A stretch of DNA of 64,000 bases from Desulfolinea sp050305405. GTDB lineage: Bacteria > Chloroflexota > Anaerolineae > Anaerolineales > Villigracilaceae. The first letter of the stretch is position 1. Each line of letters starts with the position of its first letter. Of this stretch, positions 16,653-24,608 are shown piece by piece. Under the pieces are notes generated by a model that was given only the letters and a program-made list of their open reading frames with translations, did no database searches and was not told where the DNA came from. Location of the stretch: NCBI GenBank assembly GCA_050305405.1, contig JBNLFG010000010.1, positions 139,035 through 203,034 on the forward strand, in the 5' to 3' direction. A program made the translations under genes and the position numbers.

Positions 16653-17780
16653 ATGGCAAAAGAATTACTCAAAGGCAACGAAGCATTTGCAGAAGCAGCC
16701 GTACGTGCGGGTGTGGAAGGCTTTTTCGGCTATCCCATCACCCCCGCCAGCGAGTTTCTAGAATATATGGCGAAACGTATGCCCGCCCTCGGACGTGCAT
16801 TTTTGCAGGCAGAAAGCGAAATCGCCGCGATCCATATGGTTTACGGCGCGGCTTGTGCAGGTAAACGCACATTAACCGCGACCTCCGGCCCGGGCTTGAG
16901 CTTGATGTCGGAAGCGCTCTCCTACATTGCAGGGACGGAAGTCCCCGCAGTGGTCGTCAATGTGATGCGCGGCGGTCCCGGCTTGGGAAATATTGCCCCT
17001 TCGCAGAGTGATTACAATCAGATGGTCAAGGGCGGCGGACATGGCGATTATTTCCCCATCGTCTTAGCGCCCGCCACCGTCCAGGAAGCGATCGACTATA
17101 TCACACTTGCTTTCGATCTGGCAGACAAATATCGCTCGCTGGTCTTCATCGTTGTGGACGGTAATCTTGGGCAGATGATGGAGTCGGCTGAACTGCCCCC
17201 CATGCGTGAACTGCGCAAGACCCCGCCGGACTGGGCAGTCTATGGAGCAAAGGATCGTGATCCACATATCCTGACCTCGATCTACATCGATCCACCGGAT
17301 GAGGAAGTAACCAACATCCGCTTGCTGAAACGCTGGATGGAAATTGAAAAGAACGAAGTCCGCTATAAGGAATATGAACTGGATGATGCCGAGGTGGCAG
17401 TAATCAGCTTTGGGGTCGCGGGGCGGGTCTGCTCTTCGGCGGTAAAAACGGCACGGGCAGAGGGGATCAAAGTCGGGTTGTTCCGTCCGATCACCGTTGC
17501 GCCTTTCCCAAAGAAAGAGATCGAAGAACTGAGCAAGCGCGTTAAACGGATTTTAGTGGTAGAGATGAACACCGGGCAGATGCTCGATGACGTGAAGCAA
17601 GCCGTTGCCGGGCGCGTCCCGATCGAGTTCTACGGTCGCATCGGCGGTGTAACGCCCTTCCCCGATGAAATTCTGGACGAGATCCGCCGCATCAACATCA
17701 GCGAAGAAGTGATCGAAGACGGCATGGAAAAAGTCCAGTGGCTTGAACGCCTTGAAGAACGAATTGCGAGAGGTGAATAA
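16653..17780 (+). CDS. korA: 2-oxoacid:ferredoxin oxidoreductase alpha subunit
   Basis: A 375-residue protein carrying the pyrimidine-binding domain: GYPITPASEFLEYMAK (about 23-38), and ATSGPGLSLMSEALSYIAGTE, with the conserved SGPG turn. Together with KorB, KorC and KorD it oxidises a 2-oxoacid plus CoA to acyl-CoA, CO2 and reduced ferredoxin. 2-oxoglutarate (reductive or oxidative TCA step) is the usual substrate of this KorDABC order, but branched 2-oxoacids are possible. AAGGAG precedes the ATG; the stop overlaps the korB start by one base. Confidence 0.93.
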   Translation: MAKELLKGNEAFAEAAVRAGVEGFFGYPITPASEFLEYMAKRMPALGRAFLQAESEIAAIHMVYGAACAGKRTLTATSGPGLSLMSEALSYIAGTEVPAVVVNVMRGGPGLGNIAPSQSDYNQMVKGGGHGDYFPIVLAPATVQEAIDYITLAFDLADKYRSLVFIVVDGNLGQMMESAELPPMRELRKTPPDWAVYGAKDRDPHILTSIYIDPPDEEVTNIRLLKRWMEIEKNEVRYKEYELDDAEVAVISFGVAGRVCSSAVKTARAEGIKVGLFRPITVAPFPKKEIEELSKRVKRILVVEMNTGQMLDDVKQAVAGRVPIEFYGRIGGVTPFPDEILDEIRRINISEEVIEDGMEKVQWLERLEERIARGE

Positions 17781-18559
17781 TGGGTTTGGAAAAAGTTGAC
17801 TTGAATGTTGTTTACGAACGCCCTGAATCGCTGACCACAACCACCACGCACTATTGCCCGGGCTGTACACACGGCACGGCGCACCGTTTGGTGGCGGAAG
17901 TGCTCGATGAGATGGGCATCCGCGAGAAGGCGATCGGCGTTGCGCCGGTGGGCTGCTCGGTTTTTGCCTATGATTATTTCAACCACGATTTTGTGGAAGC
18001 GGCGCACGGACGCGCCCCCGCGATGGCGACCGGCATCAAACGTGTGCGCCCCGAAAACACCGTCTACACCTATCAGGGCGACGGCGACCTGGCCTCCATC
18101 GGGATGGCGGAGATCGTCCATGCAGCCATCCGTGGCGAGAATATCACCGTCATCTTCATTAATAACGCCATCTACGGCATGACCGGCGGACAAATGGCGC
18201 CCACCACCCTGCCTGGCATGAAGACCACCTCCTCCCCGCTGGGGCGCGACGTGGAAGTGGCGGGCTACCCCGTGCGCATGGCAGAAATGCTCTCGACCAT
18301 TGACGGCGCCAGCTATGTCGTGCGTCAAAGCTTGCATGATCCGGCACACGTCCGCAAAGCGAAGAAAGCCATTCGCCGTGCCTTCGAAGTGCAGGAACGC
18401 GGCTTGGGTTTCTCCATCGTCGAGCTGCTCTCCGCCTGCCCGACCAACTGGGGCATGACCCCGGTCGACGCCCTGCATTTTGTCCGTGACCAAATGGTTC
18501 CCTACTTCCCGCTCGATGATTACAAAGTCATCGACGAAGTGAAGAAGCTGCGCGTATAG
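17780..18559 (+). CDS. korB: 2-oxoacid:ferredoxin oxidoreductase beta subunit
   Basis: A 259-residue thiamine-diphosphate-binding subunit. YCPGCTHG (about 28-35) and the TPP/Mg motif GDGDLASIGMAEI (about 96-108) with downstream NNAIYGMTGGQ are intact. It overlaps korA by one base, so translation is coupled. It is separated from korC by palindromic element copy E. Confidence 0.94.
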   Translation: MGLEKVDLNVVYERPESLTTTTTHYCPGCTHGTAHRLVAEVLDEMGIREKAIGVAPVGCSVFAYDYFNHDFVEAAHGRAPAMATGIKRVRPENTVYTYQGDGDLASIGMAEIVHAAIRGENITVIFINNAIYGMTGGQMAPTTLPGMKTTSSPLGRDVEVAGYPVRMAEMLSTIDGASYVVRQSLHDPAHVRKAKKAIRRAFEVQERGLGFSIVELLSACPTNWGMTPVDALHFVRDQMVPYFPLDDYKVIDEVKKLRV

Positions 18560-18569
18560 AGTAAATAAT

Positions 18570-18709
18570 CCAGTTCCTGAGCGGAGCGAACGAAGAGAGC
18601 GCAGTCGAAGGACGGTGCTTGCAAAGCCGCTCTTCGACTACGCCGATGCTGGGCTTCGATACGGGCTACGCCCTACTCAGCCACCAGTATCGCCTCCACT
18701 CAGAGACTG
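18570..18709 (+). repeat. Palindromic element family 1, copy E
   Basis: The longest copy (140 bp), beginning CCAGTTCCTGAGCGG and ending CTCAGAGACTG. The right half carries an additional GGGCTTCGATACGGGC segment. It sits between korB and korC inside an operon, as do the copies in the arg cluster. Confidence 0.78.
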
Positions 18710-18739
18710 TCTTCCTTTTGAAATTTAGGAGAAATACCT

Positions 18740-19291
18740 ATGGAAAAAAGTATCATCATTTCAGGATTTGGCGGACAAGGCACCCTTTTTGCCGGTCAGG
18801 TTTTAGCCTACGCCGCATTGGATGCAGGCAAGCATGTCACCTGGATCCCCTCCTACGGACCGGAGATGCGTGGCGGCACGGCCCGCTGCACCGTAACGAT
18901 CTCGGATGAAGAAATTGGTTCACCCCTGACGCGTAATCCCAGCGCCGTAATTGCTATGAATCTCCCCTCGTTGGACAGATATGAGCCGCTCATGCAACCC
19001 GGCGGCTTGATGCTCGCCAACGCATCGCTCATCAACCGCGAAATGGATCGCACCGACGTGCGCGGCGTCTACATCCCCGCCGCCCGCATGGCAGAAGCGA
19101 TCGGCAACCCGCGTCTGACGAATATGATCATGGTCGGCGCCCTGCTGGCATCTGAAGAGATCCTGCCCCTTGACGTGGTCAAGAACTCGCTTAAAGAGCA
19201 CCTCCCTGCTCGCCACCAAAAGACCCTGCCGCTCAACTTCGAAGCGATGGATCAGGGGGCGGCATTTGTGAAGGATGCGGTTGCGGCGTAA
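18740..19291 (+). CDS. korC: 2-oxoacid:ferredoxin oxidoreductase gamma subunit
   Basis: A 183-residue gamma subunit with the nucleotide-type loop ISGFGGQGTLFAGQVLA (about 6-22) and the family segment YGPEMRGGTARCTV. AGGAG precedes the ATG. Its distance from korB (180 bp) is due to the palindromic element. It ends the operon before a strong terminator. Confidence 0.93.
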   Translation: MEKSIIISGFGGQGTLFAGQVLAYAALDAGKHVTWIPSYGPEMRGGTARCTVTISDEEIGSPLTRNPSAVIAMNLPSLDRYEPLMQPGGLMLANASLINREMDRTDVRGVYIPAARMAEAIGNPRLTNMIMVGALLASEEILPLDVVKNSLKEHLPARHQKTLPLNFEAMDQGAAFVKDAVAA

Positions 19292-19313
19292 TTTGAGTTT
19301 GTGAGTTAAAAGT

Positions 19314-19356
19314 AAAAGTGCAACTCATCTTGGAGGTGAGTTGCACTTTTTTCTTT
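19314..19356 (+). terminator. Rho-independent terminator after korC
   Basis: A perfect 14-bp stem (19314-19327 with 19337-19350), with a nine-base loop and a T-run continuing to about 19353. Confidence 0.85.
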
Positions 19357-19384
19357 AAAAAAGCCGTTTCATTTTAGTTTTACC

Positions 19385-19838
19385 CTAACTATCTTTTTTT
19401 CGTCTTGGTACATCCACCATCTTATTTCCCTTTTGGGAATTGCAAGAACGGCATAACGTTTGTAAGTTCTCTGAATCTAACGTACCACCTTTCGATTCCG
19501 GAATAATGTGATCAACACTTAGTAAAGTTCTCGCCCCACAGTGTCGGCATGTGAAATTATCTCGTTCCCAAACAAGCCACCTTGTTTCATTTGGAATGGG
19601 TTCTTTATTGGATGTTTTAATTGGAGCAAACTCGGGCCGTTTACCAATATGCTTGATCCATCCAGGCCAATCTGACGTAGCATATTCCCCCGCTAGCCCA
19701 ACATTTGTTCTTTCCCATTCTTCTAAATCTTTTTTTTTCTTCTGCGGAAAGCAAATCATATATTGCTACCATCTGGGCATAATATGCGTAAATCTGAGTT
19801 CTTTCCCAAACGATGCTTCGGCGCATAACAATCTCCAC
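19385..19838 (-). pseudogene. HNH endonuclease with frameshift at an A9 run
   Basis: Two overlapping reverse frames make one HNH protein of about 150 residues. The first part (ATG at 19838, MEIVMRRSIVWERTQ, ending in an EEKK stretch) continues in the other frame with DLEEWERTNVGLAGEYATS. The switch is at nine consecutive A residues (T run at 19730-19738 on the plus strand); eight would restore a single frame. The C-terminal HNH domain is intact: CRHCGARTLLSVDHIIPESKGG, then LCRSCNSQKGNK, with two CxxC zinc pairs. It may be a real mutation, a sequencing error in a homopolymer, or frameshifting on a slippery run. Confidence 0.65.
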
Positions 19839-19939
19839 TCTTCATAACTCTGTTAAAAAAACATACGACCATTATACATACATCCATCTGATATACAAAA
19901 AAGAGCCCATCGAATGGAGGGCTCTTCTCTCTTCTTCGT

Positions 19940-20167
19940 CTACTTTTCCGGCAAGTCTTCAAATTCCTTCTGCTTGTTTGCAAACCAGGCCTGCATCTTT
20001 TCTGGCTCGCTCATTAGCGCCTGCATTTCCTGCATCGCCTTAAGGTGGGCAGGGTCTTTCTGCTCGAACATTTCCACTCCATGATTTTTGCTCATCTCTG
20101 CCATCTCTTCGAAGGTCTCTGCGTGGAATTCCAGGTCGCATGCGCCGCCAAGTTGCTTACAAGTCAT
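19940..20167 (-). CDS. Small DUF1059-like protein
   Basis: A 75-residue protein starting MTCKQLGGACDLEFHAETFEE, which matches the pattern of DUF1059 small putative metal-binding proteins (two spaced Cys, then a short amphipathic helix with Glu and Met). The C-terminal half is a Met/Glu/Lys-rich helix, probably coiled, resembling a DUF1059 plus linker. Start choice: the frame extends upstream into the repeat, but the conserved MxCxxxGxxC start is at 20167. Confidence 0.65.
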   Translation of the reverse strand: MTCKQLGGACDLEFHAETFEEMAEMSKNHGVEMFEQKDPAHLKAMQEMQALMSEPEKMQAWFANKQKEFEDLPEK

Positions 20168-20227
20168 TGTTTTTATTTTTATCCTTTTCTCTAAACCGTA
20201 CCGATAATCAATGTTCTTATTATACAG

Positions 20228-20356
20228 CCCCCTCTGTCCTTCGGACATCTCCCCCAAATTCCAAAAGCATGGAATTTAGGGGAGACCTGACGACAACTTT
20301 ATTTTCCCCCTATTTTGCTTGCAAAATGGGGGGATGTCCCGTTAGGGACAGGGGGG
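20228..20356. repeat. Palindromic repeat family 2, copy 1
   Basis: Starts CCCCCTCTGTCCTTCGGACA and ends in GTCCCGTTAGGGACAGGGGGG. It contains an inner AATTCCAAAAGCATGGAATT hairpin and a second one, CCCCCTATTTTGCTTGCAAAATGGGGGG. Nearly identical segments occur at 61776-61932, and a shorter relative at 34332-34446. Confidence 0.75.
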
Positions 20357-20357
20357 C

Positions 20358-21497
20358 TCACTCAGCATCTAAAGCGCTAATAAATTTACTGACCAGCGTC
20401 AGGATTGCCTTCTCGTGTTTCCACGATTCGTCGTTATGCTCCAGCCAAAATGGGTAGGAAGTGGTCACGACCACCATATCGAGGTCTTCGATCAGCACGA
20501 TCAACTGTCCGCCATGCCCCCAGGCAAAGTTGACATGATGATCGCCTGCGTTGGCGGACCACCATTGATAGCCATAGCCAATATCACGAAAATCGCCCAC
20601 TCTTTTTACAAAAGTTTCATTCACGGAATGGGTTTGAAAGGAATTTTCCACCCAATCTGCCGGGATAACCTGATTTCCATCGAATACACCATCGTTGAGA
20701 TATAGCAGCCCGAATTTGGCGGCATCGCGTGCTGTCAGGTGGAGGTCCCCGCACCCGTTATTGTGTCCTTCGGCGTCCTGTCCCCATTCACCGGGCTCTA
20801 TGTCAAGGTACGGAAACAGGTTCTCTTCCGCGTACGCTTTCATGTTCATCCCACAAGACCTATCCACGATGATACCCAGCCAGTTTGATGACAGATTGCT
20901 GTAGTGAAACTGAGTCCCGGGGTCACTAACCAACGGAAAATCTTCAATAAGATGTGGATAGTAGCCCGATAAAAGTCCATCCCAGAGTTCTTGGGCATCC
21001 TCTTCATTCGGGTATCCGCCGCGCATCTCTAATAAATTTTGTATCGTTATCTCTTCTTTTCTGGGATCGGTGATCTCGTCAGCGACTTCTGGATAGAACT
21101 CGAGCAGCTTCTGGTCAACGCTTGAGATGCAGCCCTGTTCGAGAGCGATCCCGACCAGTGCTGATGTAAAGCTCTTGGTCACTGATTGAAGCCGATTCTT
21201 TTTATAGATCGACCCGTCGTTGAAATAATCTTCAGCGACCAAGTAGCCGTTCTTGATAACGAGCAAGCTGTACAGGGTTTCCAGTTCACCTGCATTGAGA
21301 TACAGCTCTGCTACAGCCAAAGAATCCAGTTCTTGCTCCTCCGGCGTGGATACAGACCAGCCATCCCGGACGAGCGGGGTGTAATCAACAGATTCGAGAG
21401 CTTCTTGCGAAGGACCACATGCCGCTACGATTGACAAGACCAGCATTGAAATAATGACCTTGTGTAAATAGATGTGAATTTGCTTTGCTGTTTTCAT
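20358..21497 (-). CDS. Class C beta-lactamase-fold serine hydrolase, lipoprotein
   Basis: A 379-residue secreted lipoprotein (hydrophobic VIISMLVLSIVAAC, Cys at about residue 27) of the beta-lactamase/penicillin-binding-protein fold. The nucleophile motif is SVTK in QSVTKSFTSALVG (about 106-118), the second motif is YSN (about 198-200) and the third is HGG near residue 338. Such proteins are usually esterases or D-aminopeptidases rather than antibiotic-degrading enzymes. The stop codon abuts repeat family 2. Confidence 0.85.
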   Translation of the reverse strand: MKTAKQIHIYLHKVIISMLVLSIVAACGPSQEALESVDYTPLVRDGWSVSTPEEQELDSLAVAELYLNAGELETLYSLLVIKNGYLVAEDYFNDGSIYKKNRLQSVTKSFTSALVGIALEQGCISSVDQKLLEFYPEVADEITDPRKEEITIQNLLEMRGGYPNEEDAQELWDGLLSGYYPHLIEDFPLVSDPGTQFHYSNLSSNWLGIIVDRSCGMNMKAYAEENLFPYLDIEPGEWGQDAEGHNNGCGDLHLTARDAAKFGLLYLNDGVFDGNQVIPADWVENSFQTHSVNETFVKRVGDFRDIGYGYQWWSANAGDHHVNFAWGHGGQLIVLIEDLDMVVVTTSYPFWLEHNDESWKHEKAILTLVSKFISALDAE

Positions 21498-21679
21498 ACG
21501 GCGTCCTCCATGGAGATGCTCATCTCATTCTTCATCAAAAAAAAAACACCATGGGGCTGTGCTCAACCAACTCGTCGATCGAGTCGACTTGATCGCGGTA
21601 CCGCTGCGTCGCGAGTGTGTTCCGTTTTTAAAGCTTGCTGGATTTCTTTGTTCATTCGCGTATCAGCGGCTCGGGGTGG
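21498..21679. other. Intergenic stretch, nothing recognised
   Basis: 182 bp between two reverse genes. It carries a poly-A/T tract near 21540 and several TCGA-rich words (CGTCGATCGAGTCGACTTGATCGCGG), but no ribosome site, terminator or known repeat. Confidence 0.4.
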
Positions 21680-22126
21680 CTACTTGCGCTGGTAGTGGAT
21701 TTGCCAGAGCAATGTCCAGGTTGTCCCGTTGTCTTCGGAGCGTTCCCAATTCCAATCAAGGGCGTTTTCGGCGATATTGTAGAAGACCATGCGCTGTTTG
21801 ATGGGGTTGCCATCCAGTACTGTATCGCGAATAAGGATCATCCTGTCGCCTTCCATCCCGCCGACGAGATCGAGGTAACTGCCTGAATTGTCGACCCAGG
21901 TTTGTTTCCAGCGTCCTGCTCTGGCATCGAAGGTGGAGAGGCTGATGCCTTTCAGGGGCATGGATGGGCTGCCGTCGAAGGATTCGTGGATGACGCAGCC
22001 TTCGAGAATTTTGGCGATATGGTTTGTGCCTTTGCCGCCCTCTGCCCAGGTGAGATCCCATTCGCCCAACCAAAAATCAAATTGACTTGCTTCCTCACGT
22101 TCACAAGGGGAATTTTGTTCTGCCAT
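21680..22126 (-). CDS. DUF1579-like protein
   Basis: A 148-residue soluble protein. FDFWLGEWDLTW near residue 17 and ILEGCVIHESFDG (about 41-53) are hallmark segments of the DUF1579-type beta-barrel (lipocalin-like) family. The rest alternates beta strands with Trp and Asp. Function is unknown; some relatives bind small hydrophobic molecules. No signal peptide. It is divergent from the reductase at 22208. Confidence 0.7.
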   Translation of the reverse strand: MAEQNSPCEREEASQFDFWLGEWDLTWAEGGKGTNHIAKILEGCVIHESFDGSPSMPLKGISLSTFDARAGRWKQTWVDNSGSYLDLVGGMEGDRMILIRDTVLDGNPIKQRMVFYNIAENALDWNWERSEDNGTTWTLLWQIHYQRK

Positions 22127-22207
22127 TGGTTACTCCTTCCAATAAAAGTTGGCTGAGGATATTGTAATTTATAATCAGGGCAATAGAATTTGCGAAAGGA
22201 GTAAAGT

Positions 22208-22642
22208 ATGGACAAATATATTCCCAGCAGCAGTAAGTGGGTTGCCGATCATGTTGAACGCTACGAAAGCAGCGGCGGGACCGAAGGCACAACCCTGCGC
22301 GAAACCGGATTGCCCGTCATCATCGTTACCAATCGTGGACATAAGACGGGGGCAATTCGTAAAACCCCGCTAATGCGTGTGGTGGATGGCGAGAACTATA
22401 TTCTGATCGCATCGCAGGGCGGCGCGCCGACGCACCCAAAGTGGTACTACAACCTGAAAGCGGACCCGAATGTAGAGATCCGCGACGCGACCGAAGTGCA
22501 TGAAATGCTCGTCCGCGAAGTGGATGACGCCGACGAGCGCCAGCGCCTGTGGACAATAGCTGTCGCAGCCTTTCCGCCTTATCAGGAGTATCAAGAGAAG
22601 ACTGAGCGAGTTATCCCGATCTTTGTTGCAGAACCAAGATGA
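22208..22642 (+). CDS. Deazaflavin-dependent nitroreductase-family protein
   Basis: A 144-residue protein of the Ddn/F420-dependent nitroreductase split-barrel family. The core TNRGHKTGAIRKTPLMRV (about 43-60) and ILIASQGGAPTHPKWYYNL (about 66-84) contains the cofactor-binding pattern. The C-terminal part DERQRLWTIAVAAFPPYQEYQ is the Ddn signature. Presumably it uses F420 to reduce small organic compounds. AAAGGAG precedes the ATG. Two decayed copies of its 3' end lie downstream (23317-23434 and 24371-24479). Confidence 0.88.
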   Translation: MDKYIPSSSKWVADHVERYESSGGTEGTTLRETGLPVIIVTNRGHKTGAIRKTPLMRVVDGENYILIASQGGAPTHPKWYYNLKADPNVEIRDATEVHEMLVREVDDADERQRLWTIAVAAFPPYQEYQEKTERVIPIFVAEPR

Positions 22643-22648
22643 ATCAAA

Positions 22649-22676
22649 AAGAGCTGAGCAAATCCGCTCAGCTCTT
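22649..22676. terminator. Terminator between convergent genes
   Basis: AAGAGCTGAGC (22649-22659) pairs perfectly with GCTCAGCTCTT (22666-22676). It ends the reductase on the plus strand and may serve the NUDIX gene from the other side. Confidence 0.7.
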
Positions 22677-22708
22677 CTAGTATCTGCCAGCGCTTTATGA
22701 CGATTTGC

Positions 22709-23212
22709 TTATTTTTCGCTCAACTCCAATCTCTGTTTTACGAGATCCGGCCTAAAGGTGCTGACTGCCAATAATATCTTCTCACGCATGAGCGGATACC
22801 AAATATCTTCATCCTGGCTGACCCATTTCGTTTCAATATTCTCATCACAGGGTTTGATATTTGCCTCGTCAACGATAAATAGATACCAAAGCGTTAATTC
22901 TTTATAGCCATCAAAATAATTGACGCTGATGCGCGCGCGCCAATCTTCATCGCTATTGATCAATTCGATATTTTCTTCGTCAAGCTCGCGGATGAGTGCA
23001 TCTTCGGGGCTTTCGCCATCATCCACGCCGCCGCCGGGCAAGGCGTAGCTGCCATTTTTTCGATGCAAGGTCGCCAGAATTGCGCCATCCTTGCGTCGCA
23101 TCACGATAGCGCGTGCGCTGACGCGTGTGAAGGGCAGGATTATGCTCTTTGCCTCCCCTTTGATCTCTTTGCCTTCATTGGTAAAAAAGGTTTCTGTAAA
23201 ACTTGCCTTCAT
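22709..23212 (-). CDS. NUDIX hydrolase
   Basis: A 167-residue NUDIX-fold protein. The box reads GGGVDDGESPEDALIRELDEEN (split here: GGGVDDGESPEDAL, then IRELDEEN, about residues 60-81). All catalytic acids are present, but the usual Gly after EE is Asn. It hydrolyses a nucleoside diphosphate linked to some moiety; the substrate is not predictable. Start with MKASFTETF, about 220 bp upstream of the HxlR gene's end. Confidence 0.85.
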   Translation of the reverse strand: MKASFTETFFTNEGKEIKGEAKSIILPFTRVSARAIVMRRKDGAILATLHRKNGSYALPGGGVDDGESPEDALIRELDEENIELINSDEDWRARISVNYFDGYKELTLWYLFIVDEANIKPCDENIETKWVSQDEDIWYPLMREKILLAVSTFRPDLVKQRLELSEK

Positions 23213-23316
23213 TATATTTCCTCCGTGGCGTACTTTCTCGCATCCATTATATACGATTTGACAAACGAGCCTGTTCTTGCTGATATGCCAGCCTCAAGAA
23301 CCCGCTCAATTCTGAA

Positions 23317-23434
23317 GCGAAGTAAATGATGTAGATGAACGCCAGCGCTGTGGGCGATTGCTGTTGAATCCTTCCCGCCTTATCAGGAAAGGATGGAACA
23401 TATCATGCCGCTCCTCGTTACGGAGCCGAGATGA
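23317..23434 (+). pseudogene. Decayed 3' fragment of a deazaflavin-dependent reductase
   Basis: Aligns by eye with the last approximately 35 codons of the gene at 22208-22642. With one missing base near 23348 restored it reads DERQRLWAIAVESFPPYQER and ends EPR-stop. Only the tail remains; no upstream part of the gene is present. Confidence 0.7.
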
Positions 23435-23460
23435 GTTTTTCTTTGAGCTGCACTGGGATT

Positions 23461-23775
23461 TCAGACGTGCATATTGGTGTTGCCCCATGCTTCCATCGCC
23501 TTTAGGATGGGGCCCAGCGATCTGCCTTTTGGGGTCAAGGAATATTCCACTTTGGGCGGCACAACGGGATAGACTTCGCGGTGAACCATCCCGTCTGCTT
23601 CCAACTCGCGGAGTTGTTGGGTGAGCATCTTTTGCGTGATTTTGGGAATAAACCGTTTTAGCTCGCTGAAACGGTGCGTATCCTGAAAAAGTATCCACAA
23701 AATAATTGGTTTCCATTTTCCGCCAACGACAGAGACTGTTGCGGTGACGGGACAAAAATAGGCGTCTTGATTCAT
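23461..23775 (-). CDS. HxlR-family transcriptional regulator
   Basis: A 104-residue winged-helix MarR-like regulator. It starts MNQDAYFCPVTATVSVVGGKWK, the HxlR hallmark (Cys, then GGKW), and continues FSELKRFIPKITQKMLTQQLREL (recognition helix) and SLTPKGRSLGPIL (wing/C-terminal helix). The single Cys near residue 8 may sense redox or electrophiles, as in YodB/HypR relatives. It is divergent from the SnoaL-like gene, its likely target. Confidence 0.88.
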   Translation of the reverse strand: MNQDAYFCPVTATVSVVGGKWKPIILWILFQDTHRFSELKRFIPKITQKMLTQQLRELEADGMVHREVYPVVPPKVEYSLTPKGRSLGPILKAMEAWGNTNMHV

Positions 23776-23889
23776 CTCTAGGTATCCTTTTGGGTACTAT
23801 AGCACTTAAAAGTGTGTACTTGTGATTTTAGGCTGTTTGATTATATAATGCGCCGAACGAAAAAACAAGTGATAACCCAAGGAGAAAAT

Positions 23890-24363
23890 ATGTCCACCCT
23901 AGAAGAAAACAAAGAAGTTGCCTTAAACGTCTCGCGTGCGATCTTGAATGATGAATGGGATAAACTCGATTCCCTTTTAGCAGATGATTTCACCTATACT
24001 GGCGACGGTATGCACTTCACCAAAGATGAATATATCGGTTTTATGCAGAATATGAAGGAAGCCTTTTCTGGCTTGAAGATGGAGTTCCCGCATGTGCTCG
24101 CTGAAGGGAATCAGGTTTCTGTCCGCTTTATTTCTACTGCAGTCAATACAGGTAGTTTTATGGGTGCGCCAGCGAACAAGAAGAATTTGGAAATTCACGG
24201 CATCTTTATCCGTAAGGTTGAAAATGGCAAGGTTGTACAGGAATGGCAAAGCACAGACCTCTTGGGTGTAATGAGCCAGATCGGCTTTGGCGCTTTATTT
24301 GGTTATGCTGTTTTTGTTGTCCTTTTCAAAGTGAAACAGAAAGCACCTGTGCGTAAGTTTTGA
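23890..24363 (+). CDS. SnoaL-like (NTF2-fold) protein with C-terminal hydrophobic tail
   Basis: A 157-residue protein. Residues about 1-130 fit the SnoaL/ester-cyclase NTF2 fold (ALNVSRAILNDEWDKLDSLLADDF; FTYTGDGMHFTKDEY; HGIFIRKVENGKVVQEWQSTD). A predicted membrane helix, FGALFGYAVFVVLF, follows before a basic end, which is unusual for the family. The ATG at 23890 follows AAGGAG. It lies divergent to the HxlR regulator, so induction by its effector is plausible. Confidence 0.75.
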   Translation: MSTLEENKEVALNVSRAILNDEWDKLDSLLADDFTYTGDGMHFTKDEYIGFMQNMKEAFSGLKMEFPHVLAEGNQVSVRFISTAVNTGSFMGAPANKKNLEIHGIFIRKVENGKVVQEWQSTDLLGVMSQIGFGALFGYAVFVVLFKVKQKAPVRKF

Positions 24364-24370
24364 TTTTTTT

Positions 24371-24479
24371 GATGAACGCCAGTGCCTGTGGGCGTGCTGT
24401 CGAAGCCTCCCCTCCTTATCAGGAGGTTCAGGCGAAGACCGAACGGGTCTTCCCGGTTTTTGTTGCAAAGCCAAGATAG
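24371..24479 (+). pseudogene. Second decayed 3' fragment of the same reductase family
   Basis: Begins 7 bp after the SnoaL-like stop codon. With two missing bases near 24395 allowed it reads DERQCLWA..AVEASPPYQEV and ends FPVFVAKPR-stop, homologous to the C-terminus encoded at 22208-22642. It and the fragment at 23317-23434 bracket the HxlR/SnoaL pair. Confidence 0.7.
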
Positions 24480-24489
24480 TTCTTAAACG

Positions 24490-24522
24490 AGAGACCGAGT
24501 ATCTCCAAGATACTCGGTCTCT
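24490..24522. terminator. Terminator-like hairpin
   Basis: AGAGACCGAGTATC and GATACTCGGTCTCT form a perfect 14-bp stem with a five-base loop. The T-run is weak (CTGCTATTT), so it may act as a stabilising or bidirectional end structure. Confidence 0.55.
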
Positions 24523-24608
24523 GCTATTTACGCGCCCGTCTGATCCCAGAGCCTGCGCCTGATACCAAGATTGTGTTTCTCATTATTTTACATCGTCGCT
24601 TTTTTTTA

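Noticed and set aside
20358..21497. Antibiotic-degrading class C beta-lactamase
   Set aside because: SxxK, YxN and HGG are common to a large serine-hydrolase family; lipoprotein type and context give no support for antibiotic hydrolysis.
21559..21886. Open frames on the plus strand across 21559-21886
   Set aside because: They overlap the DUF1579-like gene on the minus strand, lack ribosome sites and show no domain.
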